Positions 1-5,931 of a DNA stretch of 8,091 nt are shown here, one piece after another; positions within the stretch are counted from its first letter, which is position 1; each line of letters opens with the position of its first letter. Location of the stretch: assembly GCA_041164825.1 (NCBI GenBank), contig JBEAOO010000088.1:1-8091 (forward strand), in the 5' to 3' direction. The DNA comes from JBEAOO01 sp041164825. GTDB taxonomy: Bacteria > Pseudomonadota > Gammaproteobacteria > Burkholderiales > Burkholderiaceae_C. The notes under the pieces were generated by a model. The model ran no database searches. It was not told where the DNA came from and saw only the letters and a list, made by a program, of their open reading frames with translations. Both the position numbers and the translations under genes were made by a program.

Positions 1-2
1 AC

Positions 3-485
3 AGCGACGGCGAATTTGCCCGCAGCCTGCCTTACCGCACCGCCCTGCCCCGCCCCGTGGTGGGCGATGGCGGGCTGATGGCACTGGCCTGGCAGGCGCA
101 GTTCGAGCGCTTTGGCGCGCCGCTGCGTGGCCTTGGCAAAACGCCGGCTCACTTGCGGCGCGCCAAAGCCACGCAGCGGCCCATGGGCGACCTCGACTGG
201 GCCGCGTGGATGGGCATCAAGGCGCTGGCCGAGGCGGCCGTGGCCCTGCCCAAGGGCACACCGGCGGCCTTCGCCAAAGCGCTGCAAAGCGCGAGCGTGG
301 ACGGCACCAAGGGCGTGGCGCTGGCGTTTCGACCCTGGGACGGCCAACTGCGCCAACCCCTGCTGCTCACCGACGGCGTCGGCGTGATCGGCAGCGCCCC
401 GATCGACGGCCTGCTGCACCCACGCAATGTGCTCGACACCCTCGGTGCCGACGCGCCCGAGAAGCTGTGCAAGGCGCGGTCATGA
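3..485 (+). CDS. ABC transporter substrate-binding protein of the PQQ-alcohol dehydrogenase system (3' partial)
   Basis: The reading frame is open from the window edge and ends at a TGA at 483-485, giving about 160 C-terminal residues; the start lies upstream. The tail, with a 'GVALAFRPWDGQLRQPLLL' segment followed by 'LLHPRNVLDTLG' and a near-terminal Cys, matches my recollection of periplasmic type-1 ligand-binding proteins found in gene clusters for PQQ-dependent alcohol oxidation. That family normally runs to about 350 aa, so roughly the last half is visible. Its role would be to bind an unidentified solute in the periplasm and deliver it to an ABC-2-like permease. The neighbouring PedC-like permease and the PQQ dehydrogenase later in the window support this reading. 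Family identity is from memory and the ligand is unknown. Confidence 0.68.
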   Translation, partial: SDGEFARSLPYRTALPRPVVGDGGLMALAWQAQFERFGAPLRGLGKTPAHLRRAKATQRPMGDLDWAAWMGIKALAEAAVALPKGTPAAFAKALQSASVDGTKGVALAFRPWDGQLRQPLLLTDGVGVIGSAPIDGLLHPRNVLDTLGADAPEKLCKARS

Positions 486-673
486 GGGCCCAGGCGCTGA
501 CGCGGGCCGAGCACCGGGCCGCTCCCAAGCCGGCCCGCATCCCCCCGGGGGATCGGCCGACGTACCCGGCGGCCGAGGGGCTGACGCGGGCCGAGCGCCG
601 GGCCGCTCCCAAGCCGGCCCGCATCCCCTTGGGGGATCGGCCGACGTACCCGGCGGCCGAGGGGCTCACATGA
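482..673 (+). CDS. Possible small repeat-encoded ORF bridging two genes (63 aa)
   Basis: An ATG at 482 overlaps the stop of the upstream binding-protein gene (ATGA), and the frame closes with a TGA at 671-673 that overlaps the ATG of the permease gene at 670. The 63-residue product is basic and proline/alanine-rich, and is almost entirely two 28-residue copies containing 'PKPARIP.GDRPTYPAAEGLTRAE'. It has no recognisable domain, signal peptide or membrane segment. The same DNA is also open in other frames and on the other strand, so an open frame alone is weak evidence for a protein. If translated, its main effect may be to carry ribosomes across the repeat and keep the flanking genes coupled. 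Confidence 0.25.
   Translation: MRAQALTRAEHRAAPKPARIPPGDRPTYPAAEGLTRAERRAAPKPARIPLGDRPTYPAAEGLT
497..664. repeat. Two tandem copies of an 84-bp GC-rich repeat
   Basis: Copy 1 is 497-580 and copy 2 is 581-664. They differ only at 513/597 (A/G) and 545-546/629-630 (CC/TT), so 81 of 84 positions match. The unit length is a multiple of three and leaves frames open. Each unit can fold: arms cgggccg (515-521) and cggcccg (531-537) flank a 9-nt loop, followed by a second hairpin centred on the C/G run (539-553 in copy 1). The CC-to-TT change falls at the tip of that second hairpin, leaving a shorter stem. The copies sit between two operon genes. They look like a dispersed palindromic element, but whether the unit occurs elsewhere in the genome cannot be seen here. 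Confidence 0.9.
659..664 (+). promoter_or_regulatory. Shine-Dalgarno site for the permease, contributed by the repeat
   Basis: GAGGGG ends 5 nt before the ATG at 670. These bases are the last six of the second 84-bp repeat copy, so the repeat itself supplies the ribosome-binding site. This supports 670 as the permease start over in-frame upstream codons, which would translate the repeat as an N-terminal extension. Confidence 0.6.
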
Positions 674-1491
674 GCCATTATTTGCAAGCCCTGCGCGCGA
701 TCGTGTTGCGCGAGCTGTTCAAGTTCTTCCGCCAGTACGGCCGGCTGGCCAGTGCGCTGGTGCGGCCGCTGCTGTGGCTGGCGGTGTTTGCGGCGGGCTT
801 TCGCAATGTGTTTGGTGTGGCCATCAACCCGCCGTACGAGACCTACATCCCCTACGACGTCTACATCGCCCCCGGGCTGATTGGCATGGTGCTGCTGTTC
901 AACGGCATGCAGTCCAGCCTGGCCATGGTGTACGACCGCGAGATGGGGCTGATGCGCCTGCTGCTGACCGCACCGTTGCCGCGCGCCTGGGTGCTGCTGG
1001 CCAAGTTGATCGCCACCGCCGTGCTCTCTCTGCTGCAGGTGGCGGCATTTGCCATCGTCGCCAGCTTGCTGGGCACCGAGCTGCCTTGGTGGGGCGCGCA
1101 CACGCCGATGGTGCTGCTGGCGCTGTTGTGCGGCGCGCTGATGCTGGGCGCGCTCGGGCTGCTGCTGAGTGTGCACATCAAGCAGCTGGAGAACTTCGCC
1201 GGCACGATGAACTTCGTGATCTTCCCGATGTACTTCATGTCCACCGCGCTCTACCCGCTGTGGAAGCTCGAAGAATCGGGCGCCAACTGGGTCTACCAGG
1301 TGGCGCGCTTCAACCCCTTCACGCATGCCGTCGAGTGGTTTCGTTTTGCGCTCTATGGCCAAGACCCCGGCGTGGCGCCTTGGGTGGTGCTGGGCACGCT
1401 GACGCTGTGTTTTGCATTGGCGGTGTGGGGCTACGACCCGCAACGCGGCTTTGGCGCTTTGGCCAAACGCGGCGGTGGAGGCGCACCGTGA
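670..1491 (+). CDS. pedC: ABC-2 type permease, PedC-like (alcohol-associated ABC transporter)
   Basis: The 273-aa integral membrane protein has about six hydrophobic segments (roughly residues 27-48, 63-85, 105-133, 146-168, 178-200, 235-253). The cytoplasmic loop 'YDREMGLMRLLLTAPLPR' (about 88-105) and the 'NPFTHAVEWFRFALYG' segment (215-230) are typical of ABC-2 transporter permeases. It resembles the PedC-type permease of PQQ-dependent alcohol degradation loci, named after the phenylethanol (ped) cluster of Pseudomonas putida. ABC-2 permeases usually export, so the pairing with a periplasmic binding protein is unusual, and the direction and substrate are unknown. No ATPase gene is seen in this window. 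The start at ATG 670 gives a normal N-terminus and has a GAGGGG site. The frame is also open upstream through the repeat, but that extension is non-conserved-looking. Its stop overlaps the next gene's GTG. Confidence 0.85.
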   Translation: MSHYLQALRAIVLRELFKFFRQYGRLASALVRPLLWLAVFAAGFRNVFGVAINPPYETYIPYDVYIAPGLIGMVLLFNGMQSSLAMVYDREMGLMRLLLTAPLPRAWVLLAKLIATAVLSLLQVAAFAIVASLLGTELPWWGAHTPMVLLALLCGALMLGALGLLLSVHIKQLENFAGTMNFVIFPMYFMSTALYPLWKLEESGANWVYQVARFNPFTHAVEWFRFALYGQDPGVAPWVVLGTLTLCFALAVWGYDPQRGFGALAKRGGGGAP

Positions 1492-2228
1492 ACTGGCCGA
1501 AAGCGCTCAAGCTGTGGCCCGCTGCGCGGGTGCAGCCCCGGGTTGGGCAGGCGCCGGGCAGCGAGGTCGAACCGCTGTGGTTCGAGTGGCTGGCATTGAG
1601 CGGGCTGATGCTGTTTGGCACCTGGCTGCTCGGCGTGCGCGGTGTCTGGGGCCTGCTGCTGCGCTCCGACCCCACGGGGTTGACGCTGGTGATCATCGTG
1701 GTGTTTGTGGCCGCCTCGGCCTGGGCCGGCCAGCGCAGCCGTGAGCTCGAACGCCAGCGCCAGTGCCTGAACGCCGCAGCCCGCCGCGACACGCCCTGGG
1801 TGGCTGGGCAGGGCTGGCCGGGCGAGTACCTGCAAGCGCTGGCCCGCGCGCCTCACGATGCCCACACGCCGCTCGACCTGCTGCTCGAATCCACCCACGG
1901 CCCGCACCAGACCGCCTGGTGGGTCAATGGCATCCAGCTCAAACTTGGCCTGCTGGGCAAGGTGATTGGCTTCTCGATGCTGGCGCTCAACATCGGCCAG
2001 TTGCAGAGCTTCGACCCGGCCCAATCGCAAGAGCTGCTGAAGAGCCTGACCTCGGGCCTGGGCATTGCGCTGCTGACCACCATGGTCGGCCTGGTGGGCA
2101 ACATTCTGCTCGGCCTGCAGCTCACGCGGCTCGACCGCTACGCCGACACCCTGGTGGCCGACTGCCAACGCGAAGGCCTGCGCCGCAGCGGCACCCACGC
2201 GACGCCCGCCGCCGCGCCATCGGAATGA
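1488..2228 (+). CDS. MotA/TolQ/ExbB-family proton channel protein
   Basis: This 246-aa inner-membrane protein has four predicted helices, near residues 31-51, 63-80, 152-171 and 188-210, with a cytoplasmic loop of about 70 residues between the second and third. The C-terminal 'SLTSGLGIALLTTMVGLVGNILLGLQLTRLDRYADTLV' region (written here as the family-type segment around residues 186-223) is characteristic of the MotA/TolQ/ExbB channel domain. Such proteins form a pentameric stator around a dimer of an ExbD/TolR/MotB-like partner and use proton flow to drive work in the envelope. The GTG start at 1488 is chosen because GGAGG at 1477-1481 lies 6 nt upstream and the GTGA overlap couples it to the permease. 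The next gene encodes a plausible ExbD-like partner. It is not clearly TolQ, ExbB or MotA itself. Confidence 0.85.
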   Translation: MNWPKALKLWPAARVQPRVGQAPGSEVEPLWFEWLALSGLMLFGTWLLGVRGVWGLLLRSDPTGLTLVIIVVFVAASAWAGQRSRELERQRQCLNAAARRDTPWVAGQGWPGEYLQALARAPHDAHTPLDLLLESTHGPHQTAWWVNGIQLKLGLLGKVIGFSMLALNIGQLQSFDPAQSQELLKSLTSGLGIALLTTMVGLVGNILLGLQLTRLDRYADTLVADCQREGLRRSGTHATPAAAPSE

Positions 2229-2237
2229 GCCCCGCCC

Positions 2238-2843
2238 ATGCCCAGTCGCCGACACGCCCGGGAGCCCGAGGTCGATCCGTTCTACGACATGTTGTTCAAC
2301 ATGCTGATCGCCTTCGTCTTCTGTTTCATCATCGCCCTGCTGGCCATGAACCCGAAGGCGCTGAAGACGGGCGACATCCCGGCCAAGGCGGAGTTCATCA
2401 TCAATGTGTCGTGGCCCGACATGAACCCCAACGACATCGACACCTGGGTGCAGGACCCGGGCGGCAACATGGTGTGGTTTCGCGCCCGCGAAGCAGGGCT
2501 GATGCACCTGGACCGCGACGACCGGGGCCTGGCCAACGACACCATCGTGGTCAACGGCAAGCAGGTGGTGAATCCGCTGAACCAAGAGGTGGTGACGCTG
2601 CGAGGCATTGCGCCGGGCGAGTACACCGTCAACGCCCACTACTACGACTCCAAAGACGGCCAGCCGGTGGAAGTGACCGTCTCCATCATCAAGGTGAACC
2701 CGCGCGCGGAGGTTGTCTATTACGGCCAGGTCACGCTGGCCCGCAAGGGCGACGAGGCCACCGCGGCGCGCTTCACCGTGCTGCCCGATGGCAGCGTGGG
2801 CCAGGTCAACACCTTGCCCAAGACCCTGGTCGAAAGGATGTGA
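2238..2843 (+). CDS. ExbD/TolR-like stator partner with beta-rich periplasmic domain
   Basis: The 201-aa protein has a short basic cytoplasmic N-terminus, then 'VDPFYDMLFNML' running into a single hydrophobic helix (about 16-37). The P-x-x-D pattern places Asp17 where ExbD/TolR carry the proton-handling Asp, so a partner role for the upstream channel protein is a reasonable inference. The periplasmic part is unlike typical ExbD. Residues 54-155 are beta-rich, with 'NDIDTWVQDPGGN' (64-76), 'HLDRDD' (90-95) and 'APGEYTVNAHYY' (125-136), resembling the beta-sandwich of YfaP/DUF2135-type proteins. No TonB or TolR C-terminal signature is visible. The gap from the preceding stop is 9 bp and to the next start 4 bp. 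A curated search may label it hypothetical. Confidence 0.7.
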   Translation: MPSRRHAREPEVDPFYDMLFNMLIAFVFCFIIALLAMNPKALKTGDIPAKAEFIINVSWPDMNPNDIDTWVQDPGGNMVWFRAREAGLMHLDRDDRGLANDTIVVNGKQVVNPLNQEVVTLRGIAPGEYTVNAHYYDSKDGQPVEVTVSIIKVNPRAEVVYYGQVTLARKGDEATAARFTVLPDGSVGQVNTLPKTLVERM

Positions 2844-2847
2844 GGCG

Positions 2848-3342
2848 ATGACGCTGGCTGTGGTGCTCTCGTTTGTGGCGCTGGTGCTGTTGTGCACCTT
2901 GGCGCTGCTGTGGTCGCGCTGGCCGGGCTGGCTCAAGGGCCTGCTGGTGGTGGGCGTGGCGGTGTTTTATTTTTGGGCCAACGAGGTGGTGCACGGCATG
3001 TGGGGCTGGCCCAGTGCCGACCCTCTGCCCGAGCGCTTTGTGCTGCTGGCCGCGGTGATTGAAGAGCCCACGGCCCGGTCCGCCGGGGCCTTGTACGTGT
3101 GGGTCAACGCCATTGAAGACGGCAAACCCGCCGCCCACCCGCGCGCCTACGCCTTGGGCTACCGCAAAGACTTGCACACCCTGCTCAACGACGGCCTGAA
3201 AAAGATCCGCAACGGCGTGAGCCAACTCGGCACGGCCGAGCCCAAACGCGGCGCCAAAGGCCTGGCCTGGCTGCGCCCGGGCAGCGATGAACAAGTCGTC
3301 AAAATCCGCGATTTGCCGGCGCCTCAGTTGCCCGAAAAATGA
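2848..3342 (+). CDS. Two-helix membrane protein of unknown family
   Basis: I do not recognise this 164-aa protein. Two hydrophobic segments occupy about residues 4-22 and 30-47. A soluble region of about 115 residues follows, containing 'LPERFVLLAAVIEEPTA' (60-76), 'GALYVWVNAIEDG' (80-92) and 'PRAYALGYRKDLH' (97-109), and ends in a Lys/Arg-rich tail. With two helices separated by a short loop, both ends should lie on the same side of the membrane. The ATG at 2848 is supported by AAAGGA at 2833-2838. It starts 4 bp after the ExbD-like gene and overlaps the next gene by ATGA at 3339-3342, so co-translation with the putative proton-channel pair is likely. A role as a third subunit of that complex is inference only. 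Confidence 0.75.
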   Translation: MTLAVVLSFVALVLLCTLALLWSRWPGWLKGLLVVGVAVFYFWANEVVHGMWGWPSADPLPERFVLLAAVIEEPTARSAGALYVWVNAIEDGKPAAHPRAYALGYRKDLHTLLNDGLKKIRNGVSQLGTAEPKRGAKGLAWLRPGSDEQVVKIRDLPAPQLPEK

Positions 3343-4091
3343 CCTCCGCCAACGCGCCCACCGAGCCCCACGACGCCATGAACCTGCGCCTGCCCAGCCT
3401 GTTGCCCGCCTTGCTGCTGGCCGCCTGTGGCCGCGGCCCGGGCGGTGACCAACTGTTCCCGCTCGAAGCCGGGCGGCAGTGGACCTACCGCGTCACCACC
3501 GAGCTGGAAGACAACAGCCTCAGCCACGAAACCCTGGTGATGCGCAACGAGGGCAGCGAGCCGCTGCACCTGCATGACGACAGCCAGGACGCCTGGCGCC
3601 GCCGCAGTGAAGACGGCGTGACCTACTGGCTGCGCAGCGACAAGAGCGGCATTTACCGCGTGGCCAGCAAGAGCGATCTGCAGGCCGAACCGCAACCCGA
3701 TCCGACACCCCGGTTTGTGTTGCGCCAGCCGCTGGTGGTGGGCACGCAGTGGCAAGCCAGCACCACCGCGTATTTGCTGCAGCGGCGGCAAGAATTTCCA
3801 CGGGAGATTCGCCACACCCACCCGGCCGTGCTCATGAGCTACCGCATCGAGTCCACCGACCTCGCACTCGACACGCCCGTGGGCCGCTTTGAGCACTGCT
3901 TGCAGGTCAAGGGCCAGGCCAAGCTGCACCTGTTTGCCGACCCGGTGAACGGCTGGCGCGACCTGCCCCTGACCACGCTGGAGTGGTACTGCCCCGGCAT
4001 TGGCCTGGCGCGCCTGGAGCGCCATGAGCCAGCACAGTCTGCTTTTTTGTCGGGCGGCAGCTTGACCATGGAGTTGATGGCCTGGCAGTGA
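3339..4091 (+). CDS. Predicted lipoprotein of unknown function
   Basis: The product is 250 aa from the coupled ATG at 3339, or 237 aa from an ATG at 3378. The 3378 start gives a textbook lipoprotein signal: 'MNLRLPSLLPALLLAAC', with lipobox LAAC and the modified Cys at residue 17. The 3339 start overlaps the previous stop (ATGA) and would put 13 polar residues ahead of the signal, so the true start is uncertain. The mature protein begins 'GRGPGGDQLFPLEAGRQWTY', a pattern I associate with secreted beta-rich proteins of unknown role, and continues without helices or a known domain. Gly follows the Cys rather than Asp, so outer-membrane sorting is expected. Its operon position suggests it could be the envelope-side partner of the putative proton-driven complex. 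Confidence 0.75.
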   Translation: MTSANAPTEPHDAMNLRLPSLLPALLLAACGRGPGGDQLFPLEAGRQWTYRVTTELEDNSLSHETLVMRNEGSEPLHLHDDSQDAWRRRSEDGVTYWLRSDKSGIYRVASKSDLQAEPQPDPTPRFVLRQPLVVGTQWQASTTAYLLQRRQEFPREIRHTHPAVLMSYRIESTDLALDTPVGRFEHCLQVKGQAKLHLFADPVNGWRDLPLTTLEWYCPGIGLARLERHEPAQSAFLSGGSLTMELMAWQ

Positions 4092-4148
4092 GCAGCCCGC
4101 CACCGATTCGCCCCATTCCCCGATCATTGCTCCCCTGGACACACCCGC

Positions 4149-5144
4149 ATGCGTTCCCCCGCCCTCACCCGCCGCCACCTGCTGCAAGCCACCGCAGCAG
4201 CCTGTTTGGCACCCGCCGCGCTCACCTCGCGCGCCCAGCCCGGTGGCAGTGACTTCCCCACTCGCCCCATCAGCCTCTGGGTGCCCTGGGCGGCGGGCGG
4301 CGGCACCGACCTCACCATGCGCTTGCTCGGTGAGCTGGCGGGGCGCCAGCTGGGTCAGCGCGTGATCGTGGAAAACCGCGGCGGCGCCGGTGGCACCTTG
4401 GCCATGCCGGTGCTGCAACAAGCCGCACCCGATGGCTACACGATAGGCCAGGTGCCGCAGCCGGTGTTCCGCGCGGCGCACACGCAAAAGGTGCTGTGGG
4501 ATCCGCTGCGCGACCTCACGCCCATCCTGCAACTCTCGGGCGTCACCTTCGGTTTGGTGGTGCCGGCCAGCAGCCCGTTCAAATCACTGGACGATGTGTT
4601 CGAGTTCGCGCGCAGCCACCCCGGCGCGCTCACCGTGGCCACCAACGGCGTGGGCACCACGCCGCACATGGTGATGGACGAGCTGCTGGGCCGGCGCAAC
4701 CAGAGCTACATCCACGTGCCCTACAAGGGCACCTCGGAGCAAATGCTGGCCGTGGCCAGCGGACAGGTGATGGTGGGGGTCAACTCCAACGGCTTCGCGC
4801 CGTTTGTCGACAGCGGCACGCTGCGTCTCTTGGTGACCTTTGGCGAGCGCCGCACCAAGCGCTGGCCGCACGTGCCCACGCTCAAAGAACTGGGCCACGG
4901 CATCGTCGCCAGTTCGCCCTACGGCCTGTGCGGCCCCAAGGGCATGCCGCGCCCGGTGGTGATGGCGCTGCACGACGCCTTCCGCACGGCGGCCCACGAC
5001 CCGCTGCACGTGGCTGAGCTCGCCAAGTACGACCAGGAGCTGAACTACCTCGGCCCCGAGGACTACGGCCGCTCGATGCGCGAGCAGTGGGAGGCTGAGA
5101 AGCGCCTGGTTGAGCGACTGGGGCTGGGCCGCTCGGGCAGCTGA
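4149..5144 (+). CDS. Bug/TctC-family tripartite tricarboxylate transporter substrate-binding protein
   Basis: This 331-aa periplasmic solute-binding protein has a Tat-like N-terminal signal ('TRRHLL' at 7-12, followed by an Ala-rich core to about residue 29). The mature part opens with the Bug-family hallmark 'FPTRPISLWVPWAAGGGTD' (36-54), then 'VIVENRGGAGGT' and 'APDGYTIG'. Full length is normal for the family. Bug proteins bind carboxylates and other small acids for TctAB-type permeases, but many, as here, are encoded without adjacent tctA/tctB. The ligand cannot be read from sequence. The 57-bp gap from the lipoprotein gene, with no clear Shine-Dalgarno before ATG 4149, leaves open whether it belongs to the same transcript. 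A strong terminator follows 36 bp after the stop. Confidence 0.92.
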   Translation: MRSPALTRRHLLQATAAACLAPAALTSRAQPGGSDFPTRPISLWVPWAAGGGTDLTMRLLGELAGRQLGQRVIVENRGGAGGTLAMPVLQQAAPDGYTIGQVPQPVFRAAHTQKVLWDPLRDLTPILQLSGVTFGLVVPASSPFKSLDDVFEFARSHPGALTVATNGVGTTPHMVMDELLGRRNQSYIHVPYKGTSEQMLAVASGQVMVGVNSNGFAPFVDSGTLRLLVTFGERRTKRWPHVPTLKELGHGIVASSPYGLCGPKGMPRPVVMALHDAFRTAAHDPLHVAELAKYDQELNYLGPEDYGRSMREQWEAEKRLVERLGLGRSGS

Positions 5145-5179
5145 TTCAAACTCGCACCCACAAACTCTCGCGCCAAAAC

Positions 5180-5216
5180 AAAAGCCCGGCGACTCGGTAA
5201 GAGTCGCCGGGCTTTT
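5180..5216. terminator. Bidirectional rho-independent terminator
   Basis: A perfect 16-bp inverted repeat (5180-5195 with 5201-5216) encloses a 5-nt GGTAA loop. It starts with AAAA and ends with TTTT, so it can terminate the + strand Bug gene and the converging - strand HiPIP gene. Confidence 0.9.
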
Positions 5217-5337
5217 GGGTTGACTGGTCAGCGCGGCGTCGTTCGACCCGCCTTTTGCGCTGACGTTGGCACCGGTGAACGCCGCAGTGCGCGTGGCGCC
5301 GCGGCCTGGGTGTTCATGCCTTACGCGACAACGAGGT

Positions 5338-5688
5338 TCAGCCCACCTTCTTCCAAGCTGCGCACCAGCCGTTGTGGGCAATCTGCTTGCGACCAAACAT
5401 GGCGCAGCCCGCCCAATCGTCGGTGGCCGCACCCTGCCAAAAACCGCAGTTGCCGCACTTCTGCGCCGCCGTGTGCTGCGGGAACTTCTTGGTGTCGACC
5501 TTGGTGTTGTCGTGCTTGTAGCCGAGTGCTTTGGCGGTCTCGTCGTCTTCTTCCACATGCGGCGCAGCATGCGCAGCACCGGCCGCCAAGGCGAGCGCCG
5601 AGCAGGCCGAGAGTTGCATCAGGAACACGCGGCGTGCGGGACGCGCAGCGGCGCCGTCGGCCGCGAAGGAATCAACTTGTTTGGACAT
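5338..5688 (-). CDS. High-potential iron-sulfur protein (HiPIP)
   Basis: This 116-aa precursor of a small periplasmic [4Fe-4S] electron carrier has four Cys that fit the HiPIP pattern: Cys78 and Cys81 ('KCGNCGFW'), Cys95 ('AGCAMF') and Cys109 ('GWCAAW'). The N-terminus has a twin-arginine motif 'ARRVFLMQL' (18-26) and a hydrophobic stretch ending 'AAGAAHA', as expected because HiPIPs fold with their cluster before Tat export. ATG 5688 is preferred over an upstream in-frame ATG because AGGAG at 5698-5702 sits 9 nt before it and the Tat spacing is normal. It lies downstream of the PQQ dehydrogenase on the same strand. It is a plausible acceptor of electrons from that enzyme or from another chain, but two terminators between them suggest its own promoter. 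Confidence 0.95.
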   Translation of the reverse strand: MSKQVDSFAADGAAARPARRVFLMQLSACSALALAAGAAHAAPHVEEDDETAKALGYKHDNTKVDTKKFPQHTAAQKCGNCGFWQGAATDDWAGCAMFGRKQIAHNGWCAAWKKVG

Positions 5689-5790
5689 GGTCTGTGTCTC
5701 CTCAACATGAAAAGGGGCTGGCACAAGGCCGCAGGCTTGCGATCAGGCCAGCAACGGCAGGCCACAGATCGCGAGCAAGAAATAACAGGC
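5689..5790 (-). other. HiPIP leader / probable promoter region
   Basis: About 100 bp separates the dehydrogenase terminators from the HiPIP start, so the HiPIP promoter should be here. I see no convincing -35/-10 pair. AGGAG (5698-5702) is the ribosome-binding site. Confidence 0.35.
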
Positions 5791-5826
5791 AAAAAAAGGG
5801 AGGCCGCGACAGCAACAACGGCCTCC
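5791..5826 (-). terminator. Distal rho-independent terminator after the PQQ dehydrogenase
   Basis: Read on the minus strand, arms ggaggccg (5826-5819) and cggcctcc (5806-5799) form an 8-bp stem with a 12-nt loop, followed one base later by seven T (5797-5791). Confidence 0.8.
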
Positions 5827-5830
5827 GCTC

Positions 5831-5860
5831 AAAAACGTGGGCAGCGACCCCGCCGCCCAC
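5831..5860 (-). terminator. Proximal rho-independent terminator after the PQQ dehydrogenase
   Basis: On the minus strand gtgggcggcg (5860-5851) pairs with cgctgcccac (5846-5837) as a 10-bp stem with one G-U wobble and a GGGT loop, then G and five T (5835-5831). With the next hairpin it forms a tandem pair about 70-140 bp beyond the dehydrogenase stop. Confidence 0.7.
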
Positions 5861-5874
5861 TCGCTCAACCATCG

Positions 5875-5900
5875 GTCCACGCCACAAGTGCTGCGTGGAC
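5875..5900 (-). other. Stem-loop in the dehydrogenase 3' untranslated region
   Basis: Arms gtccacg (5875-5881) and cgtggac (5894-5900) are perfectly complementary around a 12-nt loop. There is no T-run, so this is not a terminator by itself; it could protect the mRNA 3' end. Confidence 0.4.
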
Positions 5901-5931
5901 GGGTGGGTTGGACAGGTGGGTTGTCAGCGGC

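Noticed and set aside
497..664. The 84-bp repeats as a CRISPR array
   Set aside because: The whole 84-bp unit is repeated with no unique spacers and only two copies.
367..1443. Minus-strand open frame of about 360 codons that includes the repeat
   Set aside because: It is antisense to the permease and has a Gln/His/Arg-rich composition typical of shadow frames.
1431..2936. Long minus-strand open frame of about 500 codons under the proton-channel genes
   Set aside because: The translation is His/Gln/Arg-rich without a domain, and the + strand genes here have membrane helices, Shine-Dalgarno sites and coupled starts.
1488..3342. Zorya anti-phage system (ZorA/ZorB)
   Set aside because: The channel protein lacks a long ZorA-type tail, the partner lacks an OmpA-like peptidoglycan-binding domain, and no helicase or nuclease genes follow.
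5702..5887. Minus-strand 61-codon frame between the dehydrogenase and HiPIP genes
   Set aside because: It spans both terminator hairpins, has no ribosome-binding site and resembles no protein.
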